DNA from: Ciborinia camelliae
Lineage: Eukaryota; Ascomycota; Leotiomycetes; Helotiales; Sclerotiniaceae
Length of the DNA: 64,000 nt
Direction of reading: 5' to 3'
Assembly: GCA_025890175.1 (NCBI GenBank)
Contig: JANPYM010000004.1
Location: 627,134 to 691,133, forward strand
Part shown: positions 36,269 to 49,600 of the stretch, piece after piece
How the letters are laid out: every line of letters starts with the position of its first letter
How positions within the stretch are numbered: the first letter of the stretch is position 1
The notes under the pieces: generated by a model
Told to the model about the DNA's origin: nothing
Database searches by the model: none
Seen by the model: only the letters and a program-made list of their open reading frames with translations
Position numbers and translations under genes: made by a program

Positions 36269-37303
36269 ATGAATCCAGAGTAGTAAGTTTAAACCCCTCA
36301 AATCAACGTCATCCTTTCATCAGCTTCAAAGAAACAGCAATCTACATCATATCTCCAGAGATGCAATACTGATCCTTCTATTCGCAGAGTATACCTTATA
36401 CGTACCCCTCATCATAACGATGCCATTACCATCGAATCGGATACACTCGAGTGGTCCACGCCAACATGTATACCCTGAACGGACCCCGACTGACGAACTC
36501 AATAGATACGATTACCTTTTCAAGCTCCTCCTCATCGGTGATTCCGGTGTAGGAAAGTCTTGTCTACTGCTGCGATTCGCAGACGACACATACACAGAGA
36601 GTTATATCTCAACCATCGGTGTCGACTTTGTGGGTGTTTCTGTTTTGGGGTTACAGGGTATTGTTTGCTGATGGCGAGGTAGAAAATCCGCACGATCGAG
36701 TTGGACGGAAAGACCGTCAAACTGCAAATTGTAAGGAAATCTGATAGAAAATAAGGTGGGAACGTTGTGCTGATAATTGTTTCTCGTAGTGGGATACCGC
36801 TGGACAAGAGCGTTTCCGTACCATCACATCGTCATACTACCGAGGCGCGCACGGAATCTGCGTTGTCTACGATGTCACCGACATGGATTCCTTCAACAAT
36901 GTAAAGCAATGGCTCCAAGAAATTGACCGATACGCAACAGAGGGCGTCAATAAGTTGCTTGTAGGCAACAAAAGTGATATGTCGGATAAGAAGGTCGTGG
37001 ACTACACTGTCGCAAAGGTACATATTATCACATGGGAACAATCACCTGAGACTCTGGATCAAAGTCTCGCATTTCCAAAAACATTGCGACTAACATGAAT
37101 CGTATTAGGAATTTGCTGACAGTCTCGGTATCCCATTCCTCGAGACTTCCGCCAAGAATGCCAGCAACGTCGAGCAGGCTTTCCTGACCATGGCCCGCCA
37201 GATCAAAGAACGTATCGGCACTACCACTGCGAACAACAAGCCGGCAGTACAAGTCGGACAAGGTCAAGGTGTTCAGTCGGGGTCTGCTGGTGGGTGTTGT
37301 TAG
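36269..37303 (+). CDS. ypt1: Rab GTPase Ypt1/Rab1
   Basis: Small GTPase for ER-to-Golgi transport. Motifs: GDSGVGKS (P-loop), YISTIGVDF (switch I), WDTAGQERF (switch II), NKSD, ETSAKN and a C-terminal GGCC for double geranylgeranylation. Downstream exons are clear: up to 36629, then 36683-36730, 36790-37017 and 37109-37303. The first exon is the problem. Fungal Ypt1 starts MNPEYDYLF, and ATGAATCCAGAGTA followed by GTAAGT is present at 36269-36282. The expected acceptor next to the YDYLF codons (AG at 36504-36505) leaves an A, so the junction codon would be TAA. Acceptors at 36336-36337 or 36450-36451 keep the frame open but insert extra residues before YDYLF. Translation could instead begin at ATG 36420. 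The rest of the protein is intact. Confidence 0.9.
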
Positions 37304-38287
37304 ATGATGTTGTTGGTCGGTCGGTCGCTCTTGTCTAGGTTTTTGATAAACCTAGAACGTCACGAACTCCTGCTTCCCTTTTCTCGTTTATCCGCATTAG
37401 ACTGATGGTCCCTTGGATCGGCCTCTGTATTTCGTCTATCTTTCGCTGCCTCCGCTAGCACAGCATCGCAGCAAATCACATAGCAAATCTTTGCACCCAC
37501 GAAGCTAAGGAAGGAAGAGGGGAAATAGGAAATAGATAACTTTAATGGCTGATGGACGGAGGGAAACAAACCCAGTTGAAACATTTGGCGTGCAATGGGA
37601 GGAATTTCGGGAAATGGATCTTGTCATTGTTTTTTTTCTTTTTATTGACGCACGGTTTCCTTTTTTGGCCTGAACCTTTTTTCGATGCTACTTATTGATG
37701 GTGTCGAAACCTTTTTTACATTATCTTTGTTATTATGACAGGCAAGACAATATTTGAGACTTTTTCCGCGAGATATGGAATTTGTGCTGTATTGCGTGAT
37801 ATGTGGTTTTTCCTATTGATGTTCCCGATTGTGTACGTGAAAATGCGACGCGATCTCAACCATGGCTTGCGCTACGATTGTTTGTGCCTGTGAGAACATG
37901 TAAGATATTTCAAGTTTAGGGGGAGGTCTGTGGATGCACAAGGGCGGAATACTAGACTGTGTTCGGAAAGGTTTGAAGACACTTGCATATTGTTGCAAGC
38001 CGAAGAGCAAGTTGGTGGATGATGGACAAGTTGTTCGTCGTGAAAGGCCGACTCGCCTGTATTCTACTTCGTTGTCGCCATGTTCACCCTCGAGGTGGTG
38101 ATTCTGGTGTTTCGTTATAGAATTGTGGGTTTCTAGTGAAGTGAAATTTATAGAAGCTGGTAGCATTTCAAAGTGTCAATTCCTTGCAACGCCATAAAGC
38201 AAACCCCTATAACTTCCCTTCCAAATCCTAACTAGTCACTCATGTCCCAAAGCTCCTACCCATACCCCTCAACCCACATAACAACCT
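37304..38287. other. Convergent intergenic region
   Basis: Between the Ypt1 stop and the GMC oxidoreductase stop. A 117-codon minus-strand frame (37813-38166) has no recognisable feature and is not called. Confidence 0.5.
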
Positions 38288-40367
38288 CTAAACCTCAATC
38301 CCCAACTCCCTCCCAATAATGACAGCCGCCTTCTCCCCAATGGCCAACGCAGTATTATTAGTATTCGCACCAACATTCTCTGGCACCATACTCAAATCAC
38401 AAATCTTCAATCCCCGTGTCCCATACACGTTTAAATCCCCATCAACCACGCCCCCATTTTCCCTCGGCCTCATCGCACAGGTTCCTATTGAATGCCACGT
38501 CGTGTTCAAATTCTCCCTGATCCAATCTTCAATCACAGCATCATCCTCAGCACTATATTCTATATCTTCTACTTTTCCCTCCAAACCTCCCACGGACAAC
38601 GCAGCTTTAGAGCCCTCTGCGAATTTGGGATGGCCGAGCTCAAGCTCGCCTTTAAAATAAGGGAGACGTCTACAAATTTCCCGTTGCATTTTATAAGCCC
38701 ATAGGTGTTTCTTTAAATCGCTTGGGTGGGAGAGGAAGCCAGCGTCAAATTCATAGCCGTCTTGGACGTCGGTAGCATCCGTGATGTGGATGGAACCCCG
38801 GGAATAGGGGTAAGCGGTGTAGAGTGCCATGGTCATGTATTGGCCTGGGTCGACGAGGGAGGGGTCAGCTAAGAAGGCGTTTATAACGGCGCAGAGCATG
38901 AGCGGTTTGGTGGGATGGGGGGCGAAGTCGTTCTCCCAATCGGATACAAAGTCTGGACCTAGGGCCTGGATTTCGGAGGGGGAGGGGCGAAGTTTGGCGC
39001 CGATGTCTGGAAGTGTGTTAGTTTGGGAAGGTATCAAAGGGGGGTGGAGCTTACCGAGTGCATTCCAGCCTATCTGAGGATCTTTGGCCCCAATTGCTTG
39101 GACGAAATCTTTTCTTCCGCTTAAGATATTATCGATGGTTTCGGATTCATCCAGTGATGTTTTGTAGGGATACATAAGTAGGTTATGATCTATGCACGGA
39201 ATGCAATCAGTTACCATTTCTTTCACAAACCATAGGAGAAACTTAACTCACCCTGGTAAGCTTCCCCCACCCCTTCAACCTCACTGACAACTTCCACCCC
39301 AGCTCTCTCGAGCACGTCTTTATTCCCAACCCCACTTCTCTCCAAAATCTGCGGTGTCCCCAGGGCCCCCGCACTCACAACCACCAATTTCTCCGCCGTG
39401 ACCGTATGGGGAACTGGTTTACTGAGTGCGACAGCCGGCTGATGTTCGGAATTGGGTATGTATTCTATACCTGTCGCCCTAGGAGGAGTGGAAGAATCAA
39501 AGAGGACGCGAACGACTTTGGATCCGGGGAGGATTTGCAAGTTGGGATAGGAGGAAGATTGGAGGAGTGGGTGGATGTAAGTGTGGGCTGAGTCTTGGCG
39601 GCGGCCGGTGGGAGAGACGTAGCGGTGCCATTTCTATTGGTGGAGGTTAGTGAGGGTGTGGGTGTGGGAATTTCGTTGCAGAGAGGAAGACATAATCAAA
39701 CATATACACTAATCAGGAAAAAAAGACTTACACTAAACCCCCCACATGCCGTCCCATCCTGCAAATCCACAATCTCTTTATATCCCATCCCCTTTACCGT
39801 CTCCATAAAAGCCACCTCACTCTTCCCTCTATATCCCCCGTCACTAATATGCATGGGACCGTCATATCCATGTTTTTGGGGGTCTCGTCCGTCTCCTGTT
39901 GGATGATATGTTTCCAATTTCTTGCACATTTCCATCATATCTTCACTTCCCCAACCTGGAGTGGACCAGGAATCGAAATCGATAGATTGCGCTCGTGTAT
40001 ACATCATAAAGTTTACAGACGAGCCACCGCCAAGGAGACCACCAGTTTGGACGATTGCGGACCGGTTTTTGAGGTGCGGTGATGCTTTGCTTTTGTAAGA
40101 CTGTAACGTATATAAACATCTCAAAATCTCAAGAAAAAGGGGAGTGGCAGGGAAACATACCAAAAGAGTACTACTGTCCGGTGCCAAATGAGTCAAATAA
40201 AGAGCCGGGTTTACTACAGTCGGATCCTCGAAATTATTTTTTCCGTTTTCGATTATCAGGATTCGTAGGTCTGGATTGGCTTTTGCGAGACGACCGGCTG
40301 CTACGCATGCTGCCGTGCCGCCGCCGGCGAAGATTATATCTACAGTATTCGGGGTTAGGGGAGACAT
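38288..40367 (-). CDS. GMC oxidoreductase, alcohol-oxidase-like
   Basis: Five exons on the minus strand: 40367-40161, 40100-39732, 39633-39252, 39189-39055, 39006-38288, giving 603 residues. FAD-dependent glucose-methanol-choline family. The Rossmann motif AGGGTAACVAAGRL is near residue 13, the first GMC signature is GGLLGGGSSVNFMMYTRA, and the second is GALGTPQILERSGVG. The active-site His is in TTWHSIGTCAMRP and the partner Asn in ENVGANTNNTALAIGEKAA. The C-terminal blocks are those of fungal alcohol (methanol) oxidases, which oxidise short alcohols to aldehydes and H2O2. The true substrate is not determinable. The end, GIEV, is not a PTS1 peroxisomal signal, unlike yeast alcohol oxidases, and no secretion signal is seen, so cytosolic is likely. 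The 60-base first intron has no stop and could be read through. Confidence 0.9.
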
Positions 40368-42160
40368 TTTCCGGAGGGGTAGTGAGGAACTGGAAGAGGA
40401 GCAGAGGTGTGTTATATATGGTGGTTATAGAGTGAGATGCACCGATGTATGATCGGTGTACTGGAGGAGGTGGGTGTATAACGCGATCTCTCTCACAACT
40501 ATCTGGATATTTCCTCAGAAATGAATGAAACAAATGAATTCTTCAATCCATCCCGTCCCATCCCCCTATTTATAAAACCCTATAGTTGAACAAGTACCCC
40601 GTCCACTAGTCACCACCTCACCCGTGTTACGCTAGCCACTGCAGGTAAGTAATTCCCATTTTGGCTTTTGATGCATATGAGAAAAGTAGATCCCCCCTCA
40701 TTTCGAAGTCAGCTAGCCATCCTCTCCATATATCTATACCTATCTATATTGACTTGTCATTATACTTATCCTATCGGAGTTACACCATAGATATCTCCAA
40801 GTCTGACTTCCCCCTCCCTACTCCGTAGTATCTACTTACCTGTACACATACATCTTGAATCATGATGCCCGTATGTTAAGACACACGATTCATGTTTACC
40901 CTTCTCTCAACTCTGTGTTAAACTCTGTGACCATAAAGATTGGTTTTATTATATGGATACTGAGGTACCCGATCTTATCTGTGTCATACATTGGGCGTCA
41001 CATCAAATTATACCTAGCTACCTACCTAGTAGTACCTAGTGTCCAAATTGTGGGGTACCCGCAAACTGATCCAATAAAATAGGGTCAAGCCCATGCAGCC
41101 TCGGACGAGACTCTACTACCTCCACCAACCTTCCACCACCTAATTTATCAATTTCCTCGGATGATAGAACTGGGATATACTCGTGGCGCCAGTAACGTAG
41201 TATGCAGATTCTTGCGAAGATAGAAAGAGCAAACCATTTTCTTCTTCTCTTATAATTTACCATTATGGATCCGTGTTGGCATATCGCACAAGTACAAAGT
41301 ACCCGTTCTTAAGCTGCGCGCTCTAGGTAGCAGGCTCCCTAAATTCCTCAGATTATTCCGAAGTGGATAGGGATGATTTCCTCACACTTTTGCTACCTAT
41401 CTAAACAACCTTACCGCTGAATATCAGATATGGCAAAGATCTAACCTACACCAACCACCTGAATACAAGCCCAGTACAAGCCCAGTAGTCTCGCGATCAA
41501 AAGGCCCCTCTTCACCTCACAACACACGGGAGTTAAACCTTGTCAAATGCCATCAAAGTATCAAATATTGCGAATTATCATCGTTCTCCTAATTTGAGCA
41601 GACTACTGTACAATTTTCAATTGGATTTCTCTTTTGTTCGCACACCTTCCACCCCTTTTCTGGGTTATATAACCCCAATGTTGCTTGCTTTATCATGCTT
41701 TGCTTTGCTCACTCATAAACCATCCGCCTTCGCTCTTTGTACATCAAAAATGAAAGTAAATGAGAATCAAAATGGATTCTATCCATCCAGTATGCTTCCC
41801 CAAACAATGTGACAGTCTGGTAACATTGATCTGAATCAAGAGAGGGAGAAAAACTGCCAGTGCATAAATGTACCTTCTTATGAGATAGAGTTCATAAATT
41901 AAGTTGAAGGAATTGAAAGAACTATAACATGCAAGAAAGTCAGACGAAAACCTAACACCTGATCATCCTGTCCCAAATAACATTGAACGCCAAATAACTT
42001 ATTCTCATCTCAAAAGTGGTATTGTGTACGCCCCCATGAATCATCATTAGACACACCAATTCACACCAAAATTCCCAGCACATTACGCTCCCATGAATTT
42101 GTATTTGGTTTGAATGTATTCAATTAAATGCCAGAACTCCCCCAAATGCAAAATTCCCCC
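40368..42160. other. Intergenic, no gene seen
   Basis: About 1.8 kb upstream of the GMC gene and downstream of the demethylase gene. TACCTAGTAGTACCTAG motifs lie near 41010-41040. Only short, feature-less frames. Confidence 0.5.
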
Positions 42161-45100
42161 CTACTTGGCTATGCTGGTCGTGACCTTCCTCAGATTCTTC
42201 AGCATATCTTCAATTAAAGATTCTGAGTCAATAGGCACATCTGGTAAGTCGTGGGTTCGTGTAGGAGGAGCAAATGTTTGTGGTTGTACCTGCGGACCCG
42301 GAGGGTTTTGGAAATATTGTTGATGGGGATAGAGGGGTTTTGCCTCCTGTTGAGGATGTTGAGGAGGAGGCTGATGCAAAGAATTCATTGATTGCTGGCT
42401 TGAATCTTGCTGTGTAAGAGGAGAATACGGGGGAGTCGTCCGGGTAGTATTTACGACTGGTTGCTGTTGCGATGATGGGTTATAACTAGTCTGCTGCGAC
42501 GGCTGAGGTTGAGGTTGCTGAGGTTGCTGGGACTTTTGAGGCTGCTGGGGCTGCTGAGGTTGCTGAGTTTTCGTAGACTCGGTTGTTTGTGGGCGTTGGG
42601 ACGCGTATCCATATTGTGCAGGAGAACCTTGGCCACCATATGGAATGTAGGAAGAGTTTTGATATTGATTGGAATAATAATTTTTGTAGCTTTGCTGCTG
42701 ATGGCTCTGCTGTTGATGGGTTTGTTGTTGATTGTCTCGTGGCTGCGGTACATGATGATTGTGGAACATCGAACTGTACTCTTTTCGAATGGCTGGGTGT
42801 AAGGGTGAGTGGTCTTTCCTTTCCCATTGGTTTGGGTCATACGGCTTCGGCGGAACCTGCTGGGTTGGCGTTTGCTGTTGTCTGGGAACGGAAGGCGAAG
42901 CATAGTTTGGTCTTGCAGATGAGGTTGCCGGAGAATATGATTGCGACCCATTCGAGGAATATGAACCACGAAGAGATTGAGGGCTGTAGGGACTGGTACC
43001 ACTGTGGGCTGGACTAGGATATGTCATTTTGTTGCCAATACCACCGGTGTAGGAAGAAATTGAAGGCGGGAGAGACCCTGTGATCGAACCAGATTTTGAA
43101 AATAAAGTCTTCTTGAGATGTTCTTCCAGATTGCCTTGGTAACCATTCATGAATCCTCCACCATCTCTGTAAGGGCTCTTATATTCCAGGGATGAGCGGT
43201 TATGCTCAATTTGCAAGTAGAGATACTTCGCAAAAACATTACCTATCTTAGGGGCAGTCCTGGAGGTAGATGTCCTGGAGCTGAAAGGGTTATTTCCTTT
43301 TGATACTGGTGGGGTTTGTTGTGGTCGGTAATTTGTATTTGGTGGAGCCAGAGGACTAGCAGTTGCTTGTGGTTGACGTGATATAGCTGCTTGATAAGGC
43401 TGGCGCGGCGGAGCATATTTGACTTGTGGAGCATAACTAACTTGTGGAGCATAACTAGCTTTCGGGGCATAGCTGGCTTGTGGAGTATAACTAGCTTTCG
43501 GAGGATAGACAGCTTGCGGAGCTGCGGGTGCAGAAGGAGCCGCAGTGTTCTGAAACCTGGGATCAGTACCGAAGTTGAGGCCGACTGCAGGTACTTGTGC
43601 AGGCCTGGAAGTTGCCGATTGTCGCAGGAAAGCCTGTTGAGATTGGTATGATTGTGTATCAATCATACCACTGTGATAGTCGTCTCCTGATTTACGAGGC
43701 TTATACACATATGGTTTTTCTGTCCTCGCAACAGAGGGCGTGGGAGTTGTAGAGGATAATGCTGGTTGATTGACAACTTTGGCAGTGGTCGTGTTCTGCG
43801 TGTCCTGGATACCGGAGCCAAGGCTTGGGGCATTAGTGGTCGGCGTCTTTGTGGCACTTGCAGAGGTTTTGTTCGAGGACGTAGGATACGAAGCTGCGTA
43901 CGATAGGCGTGGCGCAGGTGCCACTGCTTTGGGGATTGTATCAAGGAAATGACCTTTAGGATTGTGTCTCTGGTTCCTCAAATCTTCGGTAAACTGTGCC
44001 CTAGCCTCTGTAGAATTCTTTCCAAGATAATACCAAACTTGGTTCTCTTTGCTCAAATCCAATTTGACTTGTGATGTATTGCGCGCGATATTCTCTGTAT
44101 TAAATTCTGCCCATGTAAAGCCTTTGACAAATGCATCCTCAGCTCTTGGAATGTCATCAACTTGACGCTTTGTTGTGTTGAGTGACGCTGCTTCGATACG
44201 AGATTTTGGCATGGGGATTGCCTTCTCGGATGGCTTAGCAAGAGTGAAAAACGATGGGTCTGGGATGAGAATCCATTTATATTCGACTTCAACACGATCA
44301 CTGGTAAAGGAGTTAGCAGAATCATCATAACAGGGCAAAAAATGTTTTACGAACCCGCGTGGCAAGATATCAACCAGCACTGTCTCCTCATCTTTTCGAT
44401 TCTCAATGATAGTACCTGCAAAAATATCGCCTTTGTAGAACTGCATTTGGCAAACTTCATTGACCTTCAGGTCATTAGCACCATTGCGAATACGAACATC
44501 TTCCTCGAGAGCCTCGCTGTCGAGCTTCTTGTCTCGTTTAACGCGATGGAAGCGACAACTGAATTCAATGCCCCACTCTTTGTACTCGGTGCCATCCTCA
44601 CCAAATACTGGAATTTCGCCTTGCTCAACAAAGACGCCAGCTGCCGCTGCACACGTCGCATGATATGCTCTTGTACACTTCTTCTTCGAGCATTGGAAAC
44701 ATGCACCTTTCTTCGAACGGCAATAATTGCACTTGAGATCAAAGCGAGCTTTGGAAATCTCCGTAATACCCGTAACAACCTCCTTCTTCTCTGTTTCTTC
44801 AATGATAGTTTCTGGAATGTACTGGGCACACATACGATGTGCCTGTTTGCCATCCTCGGTTGGAAGTAGAGGCTCGGATGGAATGTCGTTGGGACAGAGG
44901 ACACAAGGTTCGTTCACCGGTGCTTTGATGCGCATACGAATTCTCTTCACATTTTGCTGGTCGTCCGACTCACTCTTAACGCGCTTTCGCTTGCGTTGGG
45001 CCTTAGTCTTGACCTTTGCGTCACCACTACTATCAGGAGGAGTGGGGAGATCCGTCGGTTCATTTTCGTCATCTTCTTCCTCTTCCTCCTCCTCGTCAAA

Positions 45101-46699
45101 GTCGGTTTCGTATTCAGTCTCTTCGCCATTCATCTTGCGCTCTAGATCTCGAACATTAATCCAAACACTGTCTTGAGCTTGATCACAGTCGCATTTCTTG
45201 GCTACCTTGCCATATTCAATCCACGATGGCAAACCAAAGTTAACAGCTTCGGCGCAATTGTAACCGAGATTGTAACCAGAATGATATCCGTATGGGAAAG
45301 TAATCACAAATTCGCCTGGTCGGTGGACAATTTTGTTGACCTTGATGTTATAGTTTGATAATAAGTGTTGAGGTGATATCAAAAATGTTTTATGACGAAG
45401 GAATTCGCTGCAGGCCTTTGCATCAGCTGGCCAGATGTTTTTCATCGCAGCTTCAAATCGACGTGCATCTCCTTGAGAGATACTGTACCATTGCTTCGGT
45501 GCACCAAAGTGAAGATAATTGATGCTGTAAAGATCGACGTCCTCCAAATGCCAGGCAAATGTAGCTTTCCACATCCCCAAATAAAGATATGCCGTGTTAA
45601 CACCAGGAATCTGCCCACCTAGATGATCAAGTATATTGGGTAGCTTCCCAAGATTCCATTCAGTCGTTTTGTCATCGAAGAGTGACCCCATCATGTCTGC
45701 TCCATAAAGAGGCGGGGCGTATGTAAGGGTGCGCCAATAATGTCGTTCCAGTTCTTCACATCTCTCTGCCGAGTAATCTTCGCCCTCTAACTCGTACTTG
45801 AAATTCTCGAACGCGGCTTCATCCACCACTCCCGTTTCACGACGATTATTCTTACGACGAGATGAAACAGATATGGCTTTAGGTTGCCTTCCTCCCTTTG
45901 GTTTAACGGGTGTATCGTCCTCGTTTCCTTCTTGCTTGATGGACGAGGAACCACCATCTGTTTTCGGAGATATGGGAGTTGGTAAACGATCCGGGGTTCC
46001 ATTTTCTGAATCGGCAGTCACATTTGTCTTAAGTTTAGACGGCGGTCGGCCTGGCTTTCGTTTTCCTCCGGCCGCCCCTGGTGTTGAAGGAGCTTTTGAT
46101 CTGGTCGCAGTTTTAGCTTTTTCGACATTGGCTCTCCTCTCACCTCTCTTGGCAGGAGGTTGATGTTCGCTTTGATCGCACAGCTGGCGCCATTGTGGAA
46201 GGTTGTAAGAACGTTGATGGAGGATATTAGCTTGTCGGTATGTTCCGCTCTGACCCATGATATCTTGCTTAATCGGATCCTTCACTCTAATCGTTTTAAT
46301 AGCGTCGTCGAGCGGTGGAAGGGCAGCTTTCCACTCGGGCGGAGGAATGACTTTGACAATACCAGATTTCATACCATATTTGTTAACTTTATCCATCTAA
46401 ACATTATCGCATCAGTATCCGGTCGCCAAGTCCCTTCGGGCATACTTTTGACTTACGAAGAGATTAAAGTCCTTAAATTGAGCCATGGTCGGCATAAAAA
46501 CAGGAACTCTGCCATCGTCTTCCCAATGCTCTGGTTCAATTGTATCTTCTGCTGTAAACTCGAGATCCGATAATTCTGAGTCGCTTGATGGATCGGTTCT
46601 GATCGTATTGTTGCTTTCTGGTGGCGAAGCAAGACCCTGCGAAATCGCAGATTGCTCGCCCTCGCTGGGCATAACTACCTGGTCGGTAACAGTCGACAT
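42161..46699 (-). CDS. KDM4-type JmjN/JmjC/PHD histone demethylase
   Basis: Two exons, 46699-46457 and 46396-42161, giving 1492 residues. The JmjN domain is split by the 60-base intron (VPVFMPTMAQFKDFNLF / MDKVNKYG-KSGIVKVIPPPEW). A basic linker with an AT-hook-like KRKPGRPPSK follows. The JmjC domain (about residues 300-470) has the Fe(II) ligands in FAWHLEDVDLYSINY and GYHSGYNLGYNCAEAVNFG. A Cys/His-rich domain in zinc motifs (CDCD) ends it. An acidic run then leads to an extended PHD (CVLCPND through FSCRFHR). Next is a chromatin-domain-like segment (CQMQFYKGDIFAGTI). The last ~550 residues are Gln/Pro/Ser/Tyr-rich with SYAPQ/K repeats. Family members remove methyl groups from H3K9/H3K36 using 2-oxoglutarate in the nucleus. 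It resembles Aspergillus KdmA. A 72-base in-frame intron may be hidden near 43180-43250. Confidence 0.93.
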
Positions 46700-49600
46700 C
46701 GTGTAGGTTCACATGCGATCGACCATGAGGCCTTGTTGTGAGTGATTTTGTTGAATAATTAAATGGCGAGGTACTTGAGGCAAGTGAATGTTGTCGAATT
46801 GTGGAGGGGGGTTTGAAGAATGATGCGCGTTCTGAAAAAGAATGGACTGAATTGAATCTTGGCAGATATCGAAAGAAAAACAATTGGTGGTTTTATCCTC
46901 TCAACTTCATTGATATAAAGTCAACTTGGATATTTTCTCTGATGTATTGTAAATAAATTATCGCCGGTCGAGGTGACTGAGGTTAGTGAGGTTAGTAAGG
47001 TGAGTGTAGTGAGGATTGTCAGAGGGTTGGGTTTGATTGAATCAACGGGATGATTATTGAAGGTGCGATTTCCCTCGAACGATTCTCCTACTTGCCGATG
47101 TACACTAATCTCTATCCACTTTAGCGTATTTCTTCGGTTCCATTTCTAGAAGTGTGGACCTTGCTTGGGTATGGATGGTAAAAGAAAACATTTGAATAAA
47201 GCTCACCAAAACATATTACTTTCTTCTCCTCTTTCTTTAATCTTCAACCTTCAATCTTCAGCCTCACCTTGAGATTTATTCGCCATAATTTTTGATAATA
47301 TATATGTACCTATATATATGTATATATATTTTATCAATGAATTTGAATATCATTTCCTATTCAGTCTATGATTTACGATCTTACCTATGGATATTATCTT
47401 GCATAGGTACATACCTACCTAGGTAAGGTAGTTGAAGACACCGAATCCTTTACATATCTTCTTATATATCTAGGCACCGAGCACTGGTACGCGTGTCCAA
47501 ATTATTACCTATACAATGTAAAGAAATTGGAAACCGTCCAAGTACGGAGCACATCCATACTGTTGATACTCTTCCCTCAAGGTTCTTCCTACAACTCATA
47601 TGAGCTATAAAGATAAAGGTAACATCAGTATTGGAACTGTTGAACAAAATGCTTTCTTTTGCGATTTATTGTTCTTTTGGCTTTGCCGTATGATCTTCGT
47701 GATTTCACGTTTCTTGCTGCTTGAGTTATTATTGATTAACGATGGATGGTTTTATCTTGATTTGTTGGATCATTGGATCGATCGGTCAGGATCTTCTTAT
47801 GCAGTGCACAGTTCACCTGTAAGATGCCCAGGCATCGTCTCAACTTATCCAAACATGATTGGAATCATCATAGGGCTGAGAAGTTTATCTTTAGTCTCAT
47901 TATTTTGTATTGTACCGCTTCAGATTGTGGTTCGGATTGTGTCTGGGTACAAGTCCATATCAATCAAGTCAAGTGTGATAAACATATAACACATTCGTCC
48001 TCAAAACCTAGAGTTACAATTGATTTTTCGGTGTGGTTTATCATACTACACCAGCCAGCTCTTCAATTCTTAAATTTCTGATATGACGTTGATTTACAAG
48101 TGAAATGATCAAGATTCGTACTATATCGTCGATAAGTAACCCGATAGGAAAATACCCCTGTACTAGTGAAATCTCTGTCATCGAACTTGCATCAAGCCAA
48201 AAAAGCATCTTCGTCAAATTAAGCTTCTACGGGGCGTAGGGTCGAGTGGCTAAAAGCGGTGACACCTCTGGATCTCCACCTAACCTAGGCAAATCTTGCC
48301 CGTTTTCCCCATGACATCCTGGCACAGATCTTACGAACCCGAACATTCAGATCTGGGGAGACAGTACCGGTAGTGGCTCACTGGCTGGAAGCTTACCGCC
48401 ACAGCCAGTCATGATCTCCGAAGATCTCTTACAGATGTCGCCGGAGAACATGGATAGCAAGCCGGCGAACAATTTGCCGGCATGTAGCCTTGGGTATATT
48501 CGCTAGGGTATCGATATCGTTTTGATTTCGTGGAGAATACCGGAGGATGTGTAATGACAATGCTTCAAGATGCGCAAATATGAGTGTTGAGAAAAATGGT
48601 TGGCAAGATCACAATCGAGATGCTAGACAGTATATAGGTAACTTGACACTAACTCGCAGCCCATCATATTGACTCTCACGAAACTTGGAAATGGGAAACA
48701 CTTCGACTTCAAAATGAAGCGGGCGGCATTCAATGGTTGCAAAATACGACGATTCTGTTGAAATTTCCAAGTGTTTACCATCCTTTTTATCACTCCTACT
48801 AGGCTAATCTTATCTCAGCCCCACAACTCAGAAACAACTCACAATTCTACTGATAGATTCATTTCCATTCATGACCATCACGGTTGTAACGTTGATACAA
48901 CTGCGATATCAAACGGCATGATATGACACCACTTGATTGATGTGACTAGTAATGCGATGGTTCTACAAGTACATATGGTTGTTTCGAGAAGATTTACCAA
49001 TGCAAGTAGACGTCTAAGGGGTTTCAATCTTTCAACACTGACAAAGTATCGCATCTTCACTAATATTGTTTGAAAAAGGATCGAGCAAAGAGACAAACAG
49101 AGCTTTTAATCGACAGTACACCTCAATTACCCAACCATCGTTTTAACTCCTGAGGTCTTCGGTGATAATCATATCCCCAGGACAAATACCCGAGCCCAAC
49201 CATTGCCATGCCGTGAAATTTGAAGACGCCCTCGTGCAGACAACACTTCGCGGCGTATTGATCCTTCAGTATTCACACCATACTATACCCATCTACCTAG
49301 TATATCTTTTACAATCCCTTCCTCACGCCAATTTCCTCTTGCTATTATTTCCCTTCCCTTCCAGAGAAGATCTTCATCAATATCATACTCCGTGCCTGCA
49401 TCCCAAACTAGAAATTCTGACCTCTTCTTCCAAAGAGGGAGCAAATTTTCTCCCAAAACATTCCTTCCATCCAACTATTATTTCCATCTCCACCCACTCA
49501 TTTCACCCGCAAACCATGACCATCATCCAACAACAAACAACCCTAATTTTACCTCACGCCTCAACTCACTTAAGCCGCGCCTCGTTTTCATACTATCCAG

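Noticed and set aside
37813..38166. 117-codon minus-strand frame after Ypt1
   Set aside because: No family features. It lies in the presumed 3' region of two converging genes.
48232..48330. tRNA-Ser/Leu-like sequence
   Set aside because: The A-box resemblance is good but no B box, anticodon arm or acceptor pairing could be formed, so it is reported only as a finding.
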